Assembly (NCBI GenBank): GCA_017934625.1
Contig: JAGBJE010000058.1
Coordinates: 1-42,074, forward strand
DNA: 42,074 nucleotides
Direction: 5' to 3'
Origin: Pseudobutyrivibrio sp.
Lineage (GTDB): Bacteria; Bacillota; Clostridia; Lachnospirales; Lachnospiraceae
Part shown: positions 1 through 8,009 of the stretch, piece by piece
How positions within the stretch are numbered: position 1 is the first letter of the stretch
Layout of the letters: each line of letters begins with the position of its first letter
The notes under the pieces: generated by a model
The model's input: only the letters and a program-made list of their open reading frames with translations
Told to the model about the DNA's origin: nothing
Database searches by the model: none
Position numbers and translations under genes: made by a program

Positions 1-776
1 CAAGCACCCTTGTTGGCATCACCGGCTGCAAAGCCTATATCTTTAGTGTCTGTGTTGTTATCTCCGAAGATATATCCGCCATAAGAGAATAAGAATCCGC
101 TGGAGAAATACACATCATATAAGGATTTCATATAGCCATATTTATCAGGATTGGCCTCATGAATTTCCTTTGAATAGGCATACATGTCATTCCAGTTTTC
201 TACCATGTCCGGAACATCATTTTTGTTATCATCCCAATTGCTCTTCCAATCCTCTGGAAGTAAATCGGTTCTGTAGTAAAGCATTGGTGCCTGAACATTT
301 ACAGGAACACCGCAGGTGTAGGTGTTGCCATCAACATCCACCTGATATGCCTTCCAGGCAGCCTCTGGTATCTGACTGTAGCAATCCAACTGCTCCACAG
401 GAAGTGGATAGATGTGCTTACCTTCTGCATACTGCATAATCACATCATTAGCCTGGTACAAAACATCTGGCCCGTAGCCGTAAGGGCCATCGTTTGCCAA
501 ATCCAAATACTGATCCATGTTGGCATCTACTGCTGTAATGCCATACTTTTCATATTCCTTGTTAAATGCCTTTATAAGCTCATCAAAATATCCCTTAGAA
601 ATAGCTGTATCATTTTCCAAAACCTGGATTGTTACGTTTTCTTCTAATTCCCCGGTGAAAATGGAATTGGTAGGAGACGCAGCCTCCTTATTTGCTTCCT
701 TTGATTCACTCTTACAACCAGCAAATGTGGTGAGCGTCATCATACCTATCAACGCCAAGGCTATTTTTCTTTTCAT
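1..776 (-). CDS. Sugar ABC transporter substrate-binding lipoprotein, maltodextrin type (C-terminus beyond window)
   Basis: This is the N-terminal 258 residues of an extracellular solute-binding protein; the rest lies left of the window. It starts MKRKIALALIGMMTLTTFAG followed by Cys, a signal peptide with a lipobox ending at C20, so the mature protein should be a membrane-anchored lipoprotein on the outer face. The body has the family 1 solute-binding look: a mobile alpha/beta domain with an LPEDWKS-type segment, MLYYRTDLL, and Trp/Tyr-rich patches typical of oligosaccharide binding. It lies 14 bp after the GH13 gene and is preceded by a G-rich ribosome site (AGGGGG), so it is the third gene of the operon. 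Maltose or maltodextrin as ligand is inferred from the neighbouring GH13 and GH31 enzymes and the LacI regulator, not from binding residues. Permease genes probably follow outside the window. Confidence 0.85.
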   Translation of the reverse strand, partial: MKRKIALALIGMMTLTTFAGCKSESKEANKEAASPTNSIFTGELEENVTIQVLENDTAISKGYFDELIKAFNKEYEKYGITAVDANMDQYLDLANDGPYGYGPDVLYQANDVIMQYAEGKHIYPLPVEQLDCYSQIPEAAWKAYQVDVDGNTYTCGVPVNVQAPMLYYRTDLLPEDWKSNWDDNKNDVPDMVENWNDMYAYSKEIHEANPDKYGYMKSLYDVYFSSGFLFSYGGYIFGDNNTDTKDIGFAAGDANKGA

Positions 777-790
777 AATAGTAATACCCC

Positions 791-2425
791 CTAGTTATTT
801 TCATATGATATCGTATATACGGTAGGACTACTGATTGTTAATGTAGCAACACTATCATTGTAGCTTCTTTCCACGATGATTGAACCGTTTTCTTCTGTGA
901 TAGATACTTCTCCTAACTGTAAAACAGGATTCTTTCTTAAGGCGATTAGCGCCTTCACCTTTGCTAGGAAATCCATATCCCATTTACTCTTATCCCAGTC
1001 GAAGCAACGTCTGCAATCTGGGTCGTATCCGCCCTCCATAGCATGCTCAGTGCCATAGTAAATACAAGGTGTTCCCGGCATAAACATTGTAAGAGCCAGT
1101 GCTGTTTCTAGCTTCTTTTTATTCTTACCACAGGTTGTAAAGAAACGGTCTGTATCATGAGAATCAAGCAGGTTAAGCATCATGTAATTGACCTGCTTCA
1201 TGTTACGCATCAAAATGCCATTTAGATGCTGAGCAGTCTTGCGCCCATCACAGCTTTCCTTTGAAAAATAATCCAGGCAAATCTTCGTAAATGCGTAGTT
1301 CATAATGCTATCCTGCTGGTCACCCTGAAGTGAAGGATAGGCATCATGCCAGTTTTCTCCGATGATTACCGCATCATTTTTCTTGGCTTTAACCGCCTTT
1401 CTGAACATTCTCCAGAAATCGTGAGATACCTCATCGGCAACATCCAAGCGCCAACCATCAATATCTGCCACATCAATCCAGTAGGTGGCAATGTCTAAAA
1501 GGAAGTTTTGAACCTCAGGATTTGCTGTATTTAATTTTGGCATGTAATCACAGTAAGCAAAGCATTCGTAATTACGCTTCTTAAGGTCCACCTTATCGCC
1601 ATCAACAATGAACCAATCGTGATACTTAGAGGCCTTTCCTTTTTTTACCACATCCTGGAACTGCTCCATCTTGTAGCTGCAATGATTAAACACTGCATCA
1701 AGAACAACCCTGATACCGCGGCTGTGAGCCTCATGCACAAGCTCGATAAAATCATCAATTGTTCCAAACTGTGGATCGATTTTTTTGTAATCAATGATGT
1801 CATACTTGTGATTTGAATCAGAAAGGAAAATCGGATTAAGGTAAAGTGCTGAAATTCCTAAGTCCTTCAAGTAATCCAATCGCTTAATTACTCCTCGCAA
1901 ATCGCCACCTGCATGGTTCTTAGGAGTAGGCTTGTCGCCCCACTTCATATCGATGTATGACATATCCTTGTTCTCATCACCGATGCAAAATCTATCTACA
2001 AAAATCTGATAGAAAACAGTTTTTGGCATCCAATCAACTAATGGCATAACATCATTGTCATTGATATAAGGAAGCTGGAAAAAATTGTAAAAGCATTCTT
2101 CGTAATTATATCTGTCTGTTAAGCCATCCTCGCTGTAATAGTGTTTTTTCCCATTCTCCTCAAGCTCGAATATGTACACGAAACGTGTGTCACTAATCTT
2201 TAATTGAATTTCATAATATGCGAACAGCTCGTCCTCATATTTGCAAGGAACCTCTACCGTAAAACGCTCTTTCTGGTAATCGTATTTAACACCATAAATA
2301 AGCCTTACCTTAAGACCTGCGTCTGCGTCTTCCTTTGCTGTTCTAAGTCTAATAACAACCTCTTCCTTTGATAGTGCAAAGCAATATCTAGATTCTGGAA
2401 TGTGAAGTAATGCGTGTTTATTCAT
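791..2425 (-). CDS. GH13 alpha-glucosidase / neopullulanase-like cyclomaltodextrinase
   Basis: The 544-residue protein has no signal peptide and should act in the cytoplasm on imported maltodextrins. All four GH13 conserved regions are readable: DAVFNH near 243-248, GWRLDVA with nucleophile D328, IIGEN with acid/base E357, and LLDSHD with the transition-state stabiliser D424. VFYQIFVDRF (about 137-146) and HAGGDLRGVIKRLDYL (about 171-186) are typical of the neopullulanase / cyclomaltodextrinase subgroup. The N-terminal 125 residues look like the beta-rich CBM34-like domain of that subgroup, although they are divergent. The length is slightly below the usual 580 or so. It starts 9 bp after the upstream lipoprotein gene with an AAAGGAG ribosome site. 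Alpha-1,4-glucan hydrolysis is a confident inference; the exact linkage preference cannot be read. Confidence 0.93.
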   Translation of the reverse strand: MNKHALLHIPESRYCFALSKEEVVIRLRTAKEDADAGLKVRLIYGVKYDYQKERFTVEVPCKYEDELFAYYEIQLKISDTRFVYIFELEENGKKHYYSEDGLTDRYNYEECFYNFFQLPYINDNDVMPLVDWMPKTVFYQIFVDRFCIGDENKDMSYIDMKWGDKPTPKNHAGGDLRGVIKRLDYLKDLGISALYLNPIFLSDSNHKYDIIDYKKIDPQFGTIDDFIELVHEAHSRGIRVVLDAVFNHCSYKMEQFQDVVKKGKASKYHDWFIVDGDKVDLKKRNYECFAYCDYMPKLNTANPEVQNFLLDIATYWIDVADIDGWRLDVADEVSHDFWRMFRKAVKAKKNDAVIIGENWHDAYPSLQGDQQDSIMNYAFTKICLDYFSKESCDGRKTAQHLNGILMRNMKQVNYMMLNLLDSHDTDRFFTTCGKNKKKLETALALTMFMPGTPCIYYGTEHAMEGGYDPDCRRCFDWDKSKWDMDFLAKVKALIALRKNPVLQLGEVSITEENGSIIVERSYNDSVATLTISSPTVYTISYENN

Positions 2426-2434
2426 ATTTCTCCT

Positions 2435-3232
2435 TTATTCAGTATATGTCCATGTAATCTTGTCATATGGGTTAGAATTGAAATTCTCCCTTGTCTCTTC
2501 TGTGTAGTACTGGTCTTCTTCGTCGTACACATCCTCACCTGGGAATGTTGTAAGTGTGAATGTGTATGTACCGCTAACAGCAACCTCTATGTTAGATTTT
2601 TCAGCTGGTGTATCGCCAAGGCCTCCTGCATTTTTAAGATATGTTTTGCCATCTAACATTCCTGATTCAAGATAGCCATAACCTCTTTGGTCTGCCCATG
2701 TTTCATCTACTGCAAACTGGAACTGGTCCCCCTCCTGAAGTTCAACTGTTATTGTGTACTGGTTGGCTTCAGCATTATCCTCCTTTGCAAGTCTGTGGCC
2801 ATCTGAGATAACCTCGCCCCAGTTAGATTCCTTTAAAAGCTCACTTTCGCCAGCGCCCACTATAGCAAAGCTACGTGTATCCTCAACATAACTTACAAAG
2901 CCTGCGTAAAGTGGTGTGTCCTCTGTAATGGCTCTGCTAAAATCAAACTCTCTTGTAAGTTTAGGTGTTGCGAACCAGCCTACGAATGTGTAGCCATCCT
3001 TCTCAGGTGTGAAATCCTCGGCATTTGCTTTGTGTTCTACTACCTTTGTATCAAGCACTGTAGTCCCATCTGCATCATAGTAGGTTACAGTGTGCTGATT
3101 TGAAGTCTCATCAGTGGTTGTTTCCACCTGCTCTTCTGCTGCAGAGCTGACGCTGTTACCGCAGCCTGTCATAGCTACTCCGTTAACTCCAATACATCCA
3201 ACTAAAAGCATAGTAACAAATCTTTTTTTCAT
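2435..3232 (-). CDS. Lipoprotein with InlB-type repeat, possibly glucan-binding
   Basis: The 265-residue protein begins with a signal peptide and a lipobox (VAMTGC, acylated Cys at residue 24), so it should be anchored outside the cell. After a short Thr/Glu-rich linker, residues of about 48-112 form one InlB B-repeat (Listeria-Bacteroides repeat) unit: HTVTYYDADGTTVLDTKVV, then GYTFVGWF and TPLYAGF. The C-terminal half, from about residue 120, is a beta-rich region (LQEGDQFQFAVDETW, GTYTFTLTTFPGED) that resembles carbohydrate-binding sandwich domains, but I cannot assign a family. It is the first gene of the operon that continues with the GH13 enzyme and the sugar-binding lipoprotein. It lies directly behind LacI-type operators. 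A role in capturing alpha-glucans at the surface is inferred from this context only. AAAGGAGGG precedes the ATG. Confidence 0.8.
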   Translation of the reverse strand: MKKRFVTMLLVGCIGVNGVAMTGCGNSVSSAAEEQVETTTDETSNQHTVTYYDADGTTVLDTKVVEHKANAEDFTPEKDGYTFVGWFATPKLTREFDFSRAITEDTPLYAGFVSYVEDTRSFAIVGAGESELLKESNWGEVISDGHRLAKEDNAEANQYTITVELQEGDQFQFAVDETWADQRGYGYLESGMLDGKTYLKNAGGLGDTPAEKSNIEVAVSGTYTFTLTTFPGEDVYDEEDQYYTEETRENFNSNPYDKITWTYTE

Positions 3233-3251
3233 AATAATACCCTCCTTTTAT

Positions 3252-3263
3252 TTAACCGTTTAA
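3252..3263. promoter_or_regulatory. LacI-type operator, copy 1 (TTAACCGTTTAA)
   Basis: This 12-mer lies in the 5' leader of the lipoprotein-GH13 operon, about 20 bp before its start codon. It is identical to the copy at 3306-3317 and the reverse complement of the copy at 3410-3421. The CG-centred near-palindrome is typical of LacI-family operators. Binding would block transcription elongation or initiation of the minus-strand operon. Confidence 0.75.
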
Positions 3264-3305
3264 ATCAATTTGTAAAAATATAAGCAAGCCCATTTTAATG
3301 CCTGC

Positions 3306-3317
3306 TTAACCGTTTAA
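3306..3317. promoter_or_regulatory. LacI-type operator, copy 2
   Basis: TTAACCGTTTAA lies immediately downstream of the predicted minus-strand transcription start (about 3320). It is placed to repress the lipoprotein-GH13 operon. Confidence 0.8.
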
Positions 3318-3326
3318 ACTAATTAA

Positions 3327-3355
3327 ATACTACACTCTTTATTTTACACTGTCAA
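3327..3355 (-). promoter_or_regulatory. Promoter of the lipoprotein-GH13-SBP operon
   Basis: Read on the minus strand, TTGACA (3350-3355) is followed by a 17-bp spacer and TAGTAT (3327-3332). The -35 is perfect and the spacing optimal; operator copy 2 lies just downstream. Confidence 0.75.
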
Positions 3356-3365
3356 TAGGTTGTTA

Positions 3366-3394
3366 TTGACAATTAAAGAAAATATTCCCATAAT
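3366..3394 (+). promoter_or_regulatory. Promoter of the lacI-type regulator gene
   Basis: TTGACA (3366-3371) is followed by a 17-bp spacer and CATAAT (3389-3394). The predicted start near 3401 abuts the double operator at 3402-3421, which indicates autoregulation. Confidence 0.8.
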
Positions 3395-3401
3395 TGATTT
3401 A

Positions 3402-3421
3402 TCAACCGATTAAACGGTTAA
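3402..3421. promoter_or_regulatory. Overlapping double LacI-type operator before the regulator gene
   Basis: 3410-3421 is TTAAACGGTTAA, the exact reverse complement of copies 1 and 2. Overlapping it at 3402-3413 is TCAACCGATTAA, which matches the 12-mer at 10 of 12 positions. The pair covers the predicted transcription start of the regulator and ends just before its ribosome site. Confidence 0.75.
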
Positions 3422-3434
3422 ATGGAGGCAAGAA

Positions 3435-4235
3435 ATGGCAAACAAAAAAGTTACCATAAGAGATGTTGCTAAAGAGGCTGGTGTTTCTGTAGCTACAGTT
3501 TCATACGTGGTAAATGGACGAACTGATTTAAAAATATCTGATGAAACTAGAAAGAGAGTTTTGCAGGTAATCAATCTACTGAACTACTCTCCTAATCAGG
3601 CCGCTAAGGCTCTGGCTTCAAAAAGAAAAAACCAGGTAGGTTTTGCTATTTCCCATACAGATTCTGTACTAAAGGCTGCTGACCAAATGAAGGTAATGAC
3701 AGCAATCACAAAATTTCTTGGAGATAAGAACTATGATGTGTTTTTAATTCCACCTGCTAAATTTGAAAACTACGGACAAGCCGATGCCCTTATTTGCTAT
3801 GATTTGGACAAAAGTACTTTTTCAGCTCTTGGTGATTTTAACTTTGCTCCGCTGCTTGCTCTTGATTGCTATATCAATGATCCATTATTCTTTCAAATAA
3901 ACACCAATCTTGACAGGCTAAAGGCGGCTGCAAATGAAAAATTTTCAGGTGAAAAATATCAGTATGTAATGCTTGATACTTCCAATACCGAAAAGAAAGA
4001 TTTCACTAAAAATACCTTTGATGATGTATTATTTGTTGCCCAACCAGCAGACTTACAAGGAATTACCACCAAAAATGTACTTATTTCAAGTGATGTACTT
4101 TTGCCGTTTATTCCTGACAACTGTACTGTCTGCTACGAGCCAGATACTACTTTAGAAAAATTAGAGCTCCTTTTCACAGCCTACGACAAAGCCGCAAACA
4201 GGGTGCCGATAGAAAATCATAATTTGTGTTGTTAA
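3435..4235 (+). CDS. LacI family transcriptional regulator, unusually short
   Basis: The N-terminal helix-turn-helix is unmistakable: VTIRDVAKEAGVSVATVSYV at residues 6-25, followed by the hinge segment SPNQAAKALASKRKNQVGFA (53-72). The effector domain is periplasmic-binding-like but compressed: the protein has 266 residues where LacI/GalR proteins usually have 330-345. Several core strands are recognisable (ADALICYDLD, FAPLLALDCY), whereas the usual ligand-contacting loops appear shortened. It is divergent from the lipoprotein-GH13-SBP operon. Four matches to one operator lie in the 202-bp spacer, so it most likely represses both itself and the maltodextrin genes. GGAGG precedes the ATG at good spacing. 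A maltooligosaccharide effector is plausible, but the short sensor domain leaves that open. Confidence 0.9.
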   Translation: MANKKVTIRDVAKEAGVSVATVSYVVNGRTDLKISDETRKRVLQVINLLNYSPNQAAKALASKRKNQVGFAISHTDSVLKAADQMKVMTAITKFLGDKNYDVFLIPPAKFENYGQADALICYDLDKSTFSALGDFNFAPLLALDCYINDPLFFQINTNLDRLKAAANEKFSGEKYQYVMLDTSNTEKKDFTKNTFDDVLFVAQPADLQGITTKNVLISSDVLLPFIPDNCTVCYEPDTTLEKLELLFTAYDKAANRVPIENHNLCC

Positions 4236-4246
4236 TATAGAAGTAA

Positions 4247-4282
4247 GTGGGACTACTTATGAGTTTTCCTTAAGTAGCCCAC
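4247..4282. terminator. Hairpin between convergent lacI-type and GH31 genes
   Basis: The arms GTGGG-a-CTACTTA and TAAGTAGCCCAC pair with one bulged base around a loop. It lies in the 53-bp gap between two convergent stop codons. The U-tracts are weak on both sides, so it could act as a bidirectional, imperfect terminator. Confidence 0.55.
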
Positions 4283-4288
4283 AAGAAG

Positions 4289-6544
4289 TTATAGCCTTTC
4301 CACCTTTATTTCCTTATACTTTTCGTATCCCTCATGAAGCATGTCGCAATCTAGCGCCCCGTCCTCATAGGTAAAGCTGTATAGATTGTACTCACCCTCA
4401 AGGTAGGCAAAATCCTCTCCATTGTCCTGATAGTGTGAGCCCCAGGCGCTGTCGCCAGCTACCAGAAGTGTCAATGTATCATATGGCCTTTCGCCCACAT
4501 ACTGCACATCCTCGTACATAGGAATGATGCTGCCTTCCTTAATGAAAATAGGCAGTACATCAAGTGGAGCATCCACAATAATGTGCTGATTGCCCTGATA
4601 GCGCTTACCATCCCAGTAGCTTATCCATGTTCCAACAGGAAGATATACCATGCGCTTTGTAGCCCCCTGCTCTACCACTGGTGCCACCAGCATGTTTTCG
4701 CCCACAAGGAACTGGTTATTCAGGTTGAAGGTATTCTCATCATCCTCGTAATGAAGCACTAATGGCCTCATCACTGGAAGACCTGTTATCTGACTTTCAA
4801 ATAATAGGTCATAGATATATGGCAAGAATCTGTAATGAAGCTTCACATACTTTCTGTAGATATCTACAACCTTATCCCCAAACTGCCATGGCTCCTGAAG
4901 CCTCTGTCCCTTAGCACAATGATTTCTGAAGAAGGTGCTAAATGCAGCTGCCTCAATCCATCTAACAAGAAGCTCAGGATTAGAATCACCGCCAAATCCG
5001 CCTATATCAGTACCTGCAATGGTAAAGCCGCTCATTCCAAGATTGCAAAGCTGAGGAATTAACATTTGTATATGTGACCAAACGCTCTGGTTGTCACCTG
5101 TCCATACCGCTGTGTATTTCTGAGCACCTGAATAGCAGGCTCTTGTAATAACAAGCGGACGCTTTCCTGTCAGCTCCTTCATTCCCTCATATGTGGCCAT
5201 GCTCATGTAGTGACCATACACATTGTGAGCCTCGGCATGATTGGTAAGCCTATCATTTACAGAAAACTGCACATCAAGTGGCAATGGGCCTCTAAAGCTT
5301 GCAGGCTCATTCATATCATTCCAAATGCCCTGCATGCCAATATCAGTTAGGAACTTGTGATTATTAGCCCACCATTTACGTACATCCTCTCTACCAAAAT
5401 CAGGATATACAGCATCGCCTGGCCAAACCTCGTTTACATACACATCTCCATCCTTATCATGTGCATAGTAATCCTTTTTAATTCCCTCATCATAAACTCT
5501 ATAGCCCTTGTCCACCTTAACGCCTGGATCGATAATGCATACTGCCTTAAAGCCATCCTGCTCAAGCTCCTTTATAAGCTGGCCTGCTGGCTCGTACTCC
5601 TTATCATCCCATGTAAACACCCGATATCCTTCCATATAGTCAATATCATACTGAACTGATTCACAAGGAATTCCATGTTCTCTCATAGCCTTTGCAACAG
5701 TTCTGATATCTTTAGCGCTCTCGTATCCCCATCTACACTGATGATAGCCAAGTGTCCACAGCTGAGGGAGTGGTGCGCGACCTGTAAGATAGGTGTAGTG
5801 TTCTACAATATCTGCAATGGCTTCGCCTGCCATGAAATAGAAATCCAGGTTTCCTTCATCTGCCCCATAGTAGAAATAATCGCTGCTCTCCTTACCGAAA
5901 TCCATATAGCTATGGAATGTGTTATCGAAAAACATTCCGTACACATAGCCTGCCCCTTTACCGATGTAGAAAGGAATAGATTTGTATAAGGCTGGCATGT
6001 TCTCATGGTGAAGCTGTGGAATATCGGAATTCCAATTCTCATATGCATATCCACGCTTATTTAGGAAACCTGTCTTATCTCCCATGCCGTAGAATCGCTC
6101 TTCATCCCTTAGCTTAAAAAGTACCTGAACCTTATAATCCTTGCTCTTTAAATCAGATACGTCATGGCCCTCTGCAGCAAGTAAGCTCATAGATTTTTCT
6201 GATAAAGTCTCCTTAAGCTTTCTGCTACCATTAAAACTACTAAGAAGCTCGTCACCGTATTTATCAAGAAAAGTAAAATCAAAATCATCCCCTATGCAAA
6301 GACTAACAGAAGATGTGCTGATTCTAACCTTTTTATCTTCCCCATCTAGCTCAGTAACATCAAAATCCACAGGGATGGCCACATCACCTTCTATGGCAAC
6401 AGATTTGTAATCCTTCATCCAAGTAGGCACAAAAACTCTTATAATCTCATCTGTAATAATCTCTACATTTACAGTCTGCTTTTCAAACTGCAGCCAGACA
6501 CAATTATCAACAACCTTTACTCCCGCGAACTTACCATATTCCAT
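4289..6544 (-). CDS. GH31 family alpha-glucosidase
   Basis: The 751-residue protein has no signal peptide and should be cytoplasmic. GH31 landmarks are clear: RFYGMGDKTG near 150-159, the substrate-pocket segment WTLGYHQCRWGY at 263-274, the nucleophile motif GIWNDMNEPA with D410, and the acid/base in WTGDN with D484. The HNVYGHYMS segment (about 440-448) and the C-terminal beta domain with LPVGTWISYWDG are also typical. The expected reaction is release of glucose from alpha-glucosides (maltose, isomaltose or related oligosaccharides); an alpha-xylosidase specificity cannot be excluded by eye. It follows the maltodextrin locus but has its own upstream region with a CcpA- or LacI-like palindrome, so it is probably a separately controlled part of the same pathway. 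A weak GAAGGGA ribosome site precedes the start. Confidence 0.93.
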   Translation of the reverse strand: MEYGKFAGVKVVDNCVWLQFEKQTVNVEIITDEIIRVFVPTWMKDYKSVAIEGDVAIPVDFDVTELDGEDKKVRISTSSVSLCIGDDFDFTFLDKYGDELLSSFNGSRKLKETLSEKSMSLLAAEGHDVSDLKSKDYKVQVLFKLRDEERFYGMGDKTGFLNKRGYAYENWNSDIPQLHHENMPALYKSIPFYIGKGAGYVYGMFFDNTFHSYMDFGKESSDYFYYGADEGNLDFYFMAGEAIADIVEHYTYLTGRAPLPQLWTLGYHQCRWGYESAKDIRTVAKAMREHGIPCESVQYDIDYMEGYRVFTWDDKEYEPAGQLIKELEQDGFKAVCIIDPGVKVDKGYRVYDEGIKKDYYAHDKDGDVYVNEVWPGDAVYPDFGREDVRKWWANNHKFLTDIGMQGIWNDMNEPASFRGPLPLDVQFSVNDRLTNHAEAHNVYGHYMSMATYEGMKELTGKRPLVITRACYSGAQKYTAVWTGDNQSVWSHIQMLIPQLCNLGMSGFTIAGTDIGGFGGDSNPELLVRWIEAAAFSTFFRNHCAKGQRLQEPWQFGDKVVDIYRKYVKLHYRFLPYIYDLLFESQITGLPVMRPLVLHYEDDENTFNLNNQFLVGENMLVAPVVEQGATKRMVYLPVGTWISYWDGKRYQGNQHIIVDAPLDVLPIFIKEGSIIPMYEDVQYVGERPYDTLTLLVAGDSAWGSHYQDNGEDFAYLEGEYNLYSFTYEDGALDCDMLHEGYEKYKEIKVERL

Positions 6545-6602
6545 AAAAAAATTTCCCTTCTTACGCTATATTTTTTCTTATTTTACACTATAAATTCATT
6601 TT

Positions 6603-6616
6603 TGGAAACGTTTCCA
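6603..6616. promoter_or_regulatory. cre-like / LacI-family palindrome upstream of the GH31 gene
   Basis: TGGAAACGTTTCCA is a perfect 14-bp palindrome 58 bp before the GH31 start codon. It is close to the catabolite-responsive-element consensus TGWAANCGNTNWCA. On the minus strand it covers a weak -35 (TGGAAA) that precedes a TATAGT -10 by 18 bp, so bound protein would compete with polymerase. Confidence 0.65.
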
Positions 6617-6627
6617 GAAGAATTCAT

Positions 6628-6664
6628 AAAAAAAGTGCCTACCATTTTTCACTATGATAGGCAC
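6628..6664 (-). terminator. Rho-independent terminator after aspartate kinase
   Basis: On the minus strand GTGCCTA pairs with TAGGCAC around a short A-rich loop and is followed by seven U. It lies directly after the aspartate kinase stop and separates that operon from the GH31 gene. Confidence 0.88.
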
Positions 6665-6670
6665 CTATAA

Positions 6671-7993
6671 TTAAAGCTTTGTGGTCACGAAGATATCGTA
6701 GATTGCCTTCACTGCAACCTCGAAATCCTGGTTCTCAACGCCGATGATGATGTTGAGCTCGGAAGAACCCTGGTCAATCATGCGTACATTTACATGAGCA
6801 TGGCTAAGTGCTGCAAAGATACGTCCAGCTGTACCGCGTGTGCTCTTCATACCACGTCCTACGACTGCGATAAGTGCAAGGTCAGATTCGATTTCGATTG
6901 AATCTGGTGAACAGTTTCTGTGTATTGCTGAAACAACTGCCTGCTCCTTGTTAATAAACTCATCCTCATGAACAACTACTGTCATGGTGTCGATACCTGA
7001 TGGCATGTGCTCGATGTTGATTCCGTTATCCTCAAAAGCAGAAAGTGCCTTACGGCAGAAGCCCACCTCAGAGTTCATAAGTGACTTAGTAATCAGCACT
7101 GTACAGAAGCCCTTCTTTCCAGCGATACCAGTGATTACATATTCGTTACGCTGGCCTGTGCTTTCTACAATCCATGTGCCATCATCATCTGGCTTGTTAG
7201 TGTTCTTGATGTTGATTGGAATACCTGCTGAGCGCACTGGGAAGATTGCGTCCTCATGAAGCACTGATGCGCCCATGTAAGAAAGCTCTCTAAGCTCGCG
7301 GTATGTGATAGTCTGCATTCCAACAGGATTCTTGACAATTCTTGGATCACAGATTAAAAAGCCTGAAACATCAGTCCAGTTTTCGTATACATCTACCTTT
7401 GCAGCGCCTGCTACGATAGAGCCTGTTACATCTGAACCACCTCTTGAGAAGGTCTTAACTCTTCCATCCTTGCCACAGCCATAGAAGCCTGGGATTACTG
7501 CATGTGGATGCTCCTCAAGAGCCTTAGCCATAGCCTTTTCTGTCTTGTACGAATTAAGATGACCTTCCTCGTTGAAGAAGATTACATCCTTGGCATCAAT
7601 AAAATCGTAGCCTAGATATTCTGCCATAATCTTACCATTAAGAAATTCACCACGGCTTGCAAGATAATCTAATGATAGGTCTTCCTTAATATCAGCAGCA
7701 ATCTGCTTGAAATCTTCCTCAAGGCTAAATCCTTTTAGCTCAAGTCCATCAATGATTTCATCATATCTAGCCTTAATGGCTGCAAGATTAGATGTAACGT
7801 CCTTGCCCTTTGATGCGTCCTCGTATGTGCCGATGAGCATGTCTGTAACCTTTGTGTCCTTACTGTTTCTCTTACCAGGAGCTGATGGAACTACAAAAAC
7901 TCTGTTTTCATCTGCTCTGATAATGTCGCCCACCTTCTTGAACTGCTTAGCATCTGCAAGTGAACTTCCGCCAAATTTTACAACCTTTTTCAT
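6671..7993 (-). CDS. lysC: Aspartate kinase (monofunctional)
   Basis: Aspartate kinase phosphorylates aspartate in the first step towards lysine, threonine and methionine. The KFGGSS nucleotide/substrate motif is at residues 7-11. GRVKTFSRGGSDVTG (about 177-191) is the second catalytic signature. Two ACT domains fill the C-terminus: about 296-345 (FCTVLITKSLMNSEVGFCRK) and about 372-437 (LALIAVVGRGMKSTRGTAGR), implying feedback control by an amino acid. The 440-residue length fits a single-function enzyme without a homoserine dehydrogenase domain. It is the last gene of a unit with a three-gene ABC importer, 16 bp after the ATPase gene, with a GGAGG site. That pairing is unusual and suggests the importer and the kinase respond to the same nutrient. 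The symbol refers to function; which isozyme this is cannot be told. Confidence 0.93.
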   Translation of the reverse strand: MKKVVKFGGSSLADAKQFKKVGDIIRADENRVFVVPSAPGKRNSKDTKVTDMLIGTYEDASKGKDVTSNLAAIKARYDEIIDGLELKGFSLEEDFKQIAADIKEDLSLDYLASRGEFLNGKIMAEYLGYDFIDAKDVIFFNEEGHLNSYKTEKAMAKALEEHPHAVIPGFYGCGKDGRVKTFSRGGSDVTGSIVAGAAKVDVYENWTDVSGFLICDPRIVKNPVGMQTITYRELRELSYMGASVLHEDAIFPVRSAGIPINIKNTNKPDDDGTWIVESTGQRNEYVITGIAGKKGFCTVLITKSLMNSEVGFCRKALSAFEDNGINIEHMPSGIDTMTVVVHEDEFINKEQAVVSAIHRNCSPDSIEIESDLALIAVVGRGMKSTRGTAGRIFAALSHAHVNVRMIDQGSSELNIIIGVENQDFEVAVKAIYDIFVTTKL

Positions 7994-8009
7994 TACAAAA
8001 TCCTCCTGA

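Noticed and set aside
170-825. Plus-strand reading frames opposite the sugar-binding lipoprotein
   Set aside because: They are shadows of the minus-strand gene, lack ribosome sites and have atypical, Cys/His-rich composition.
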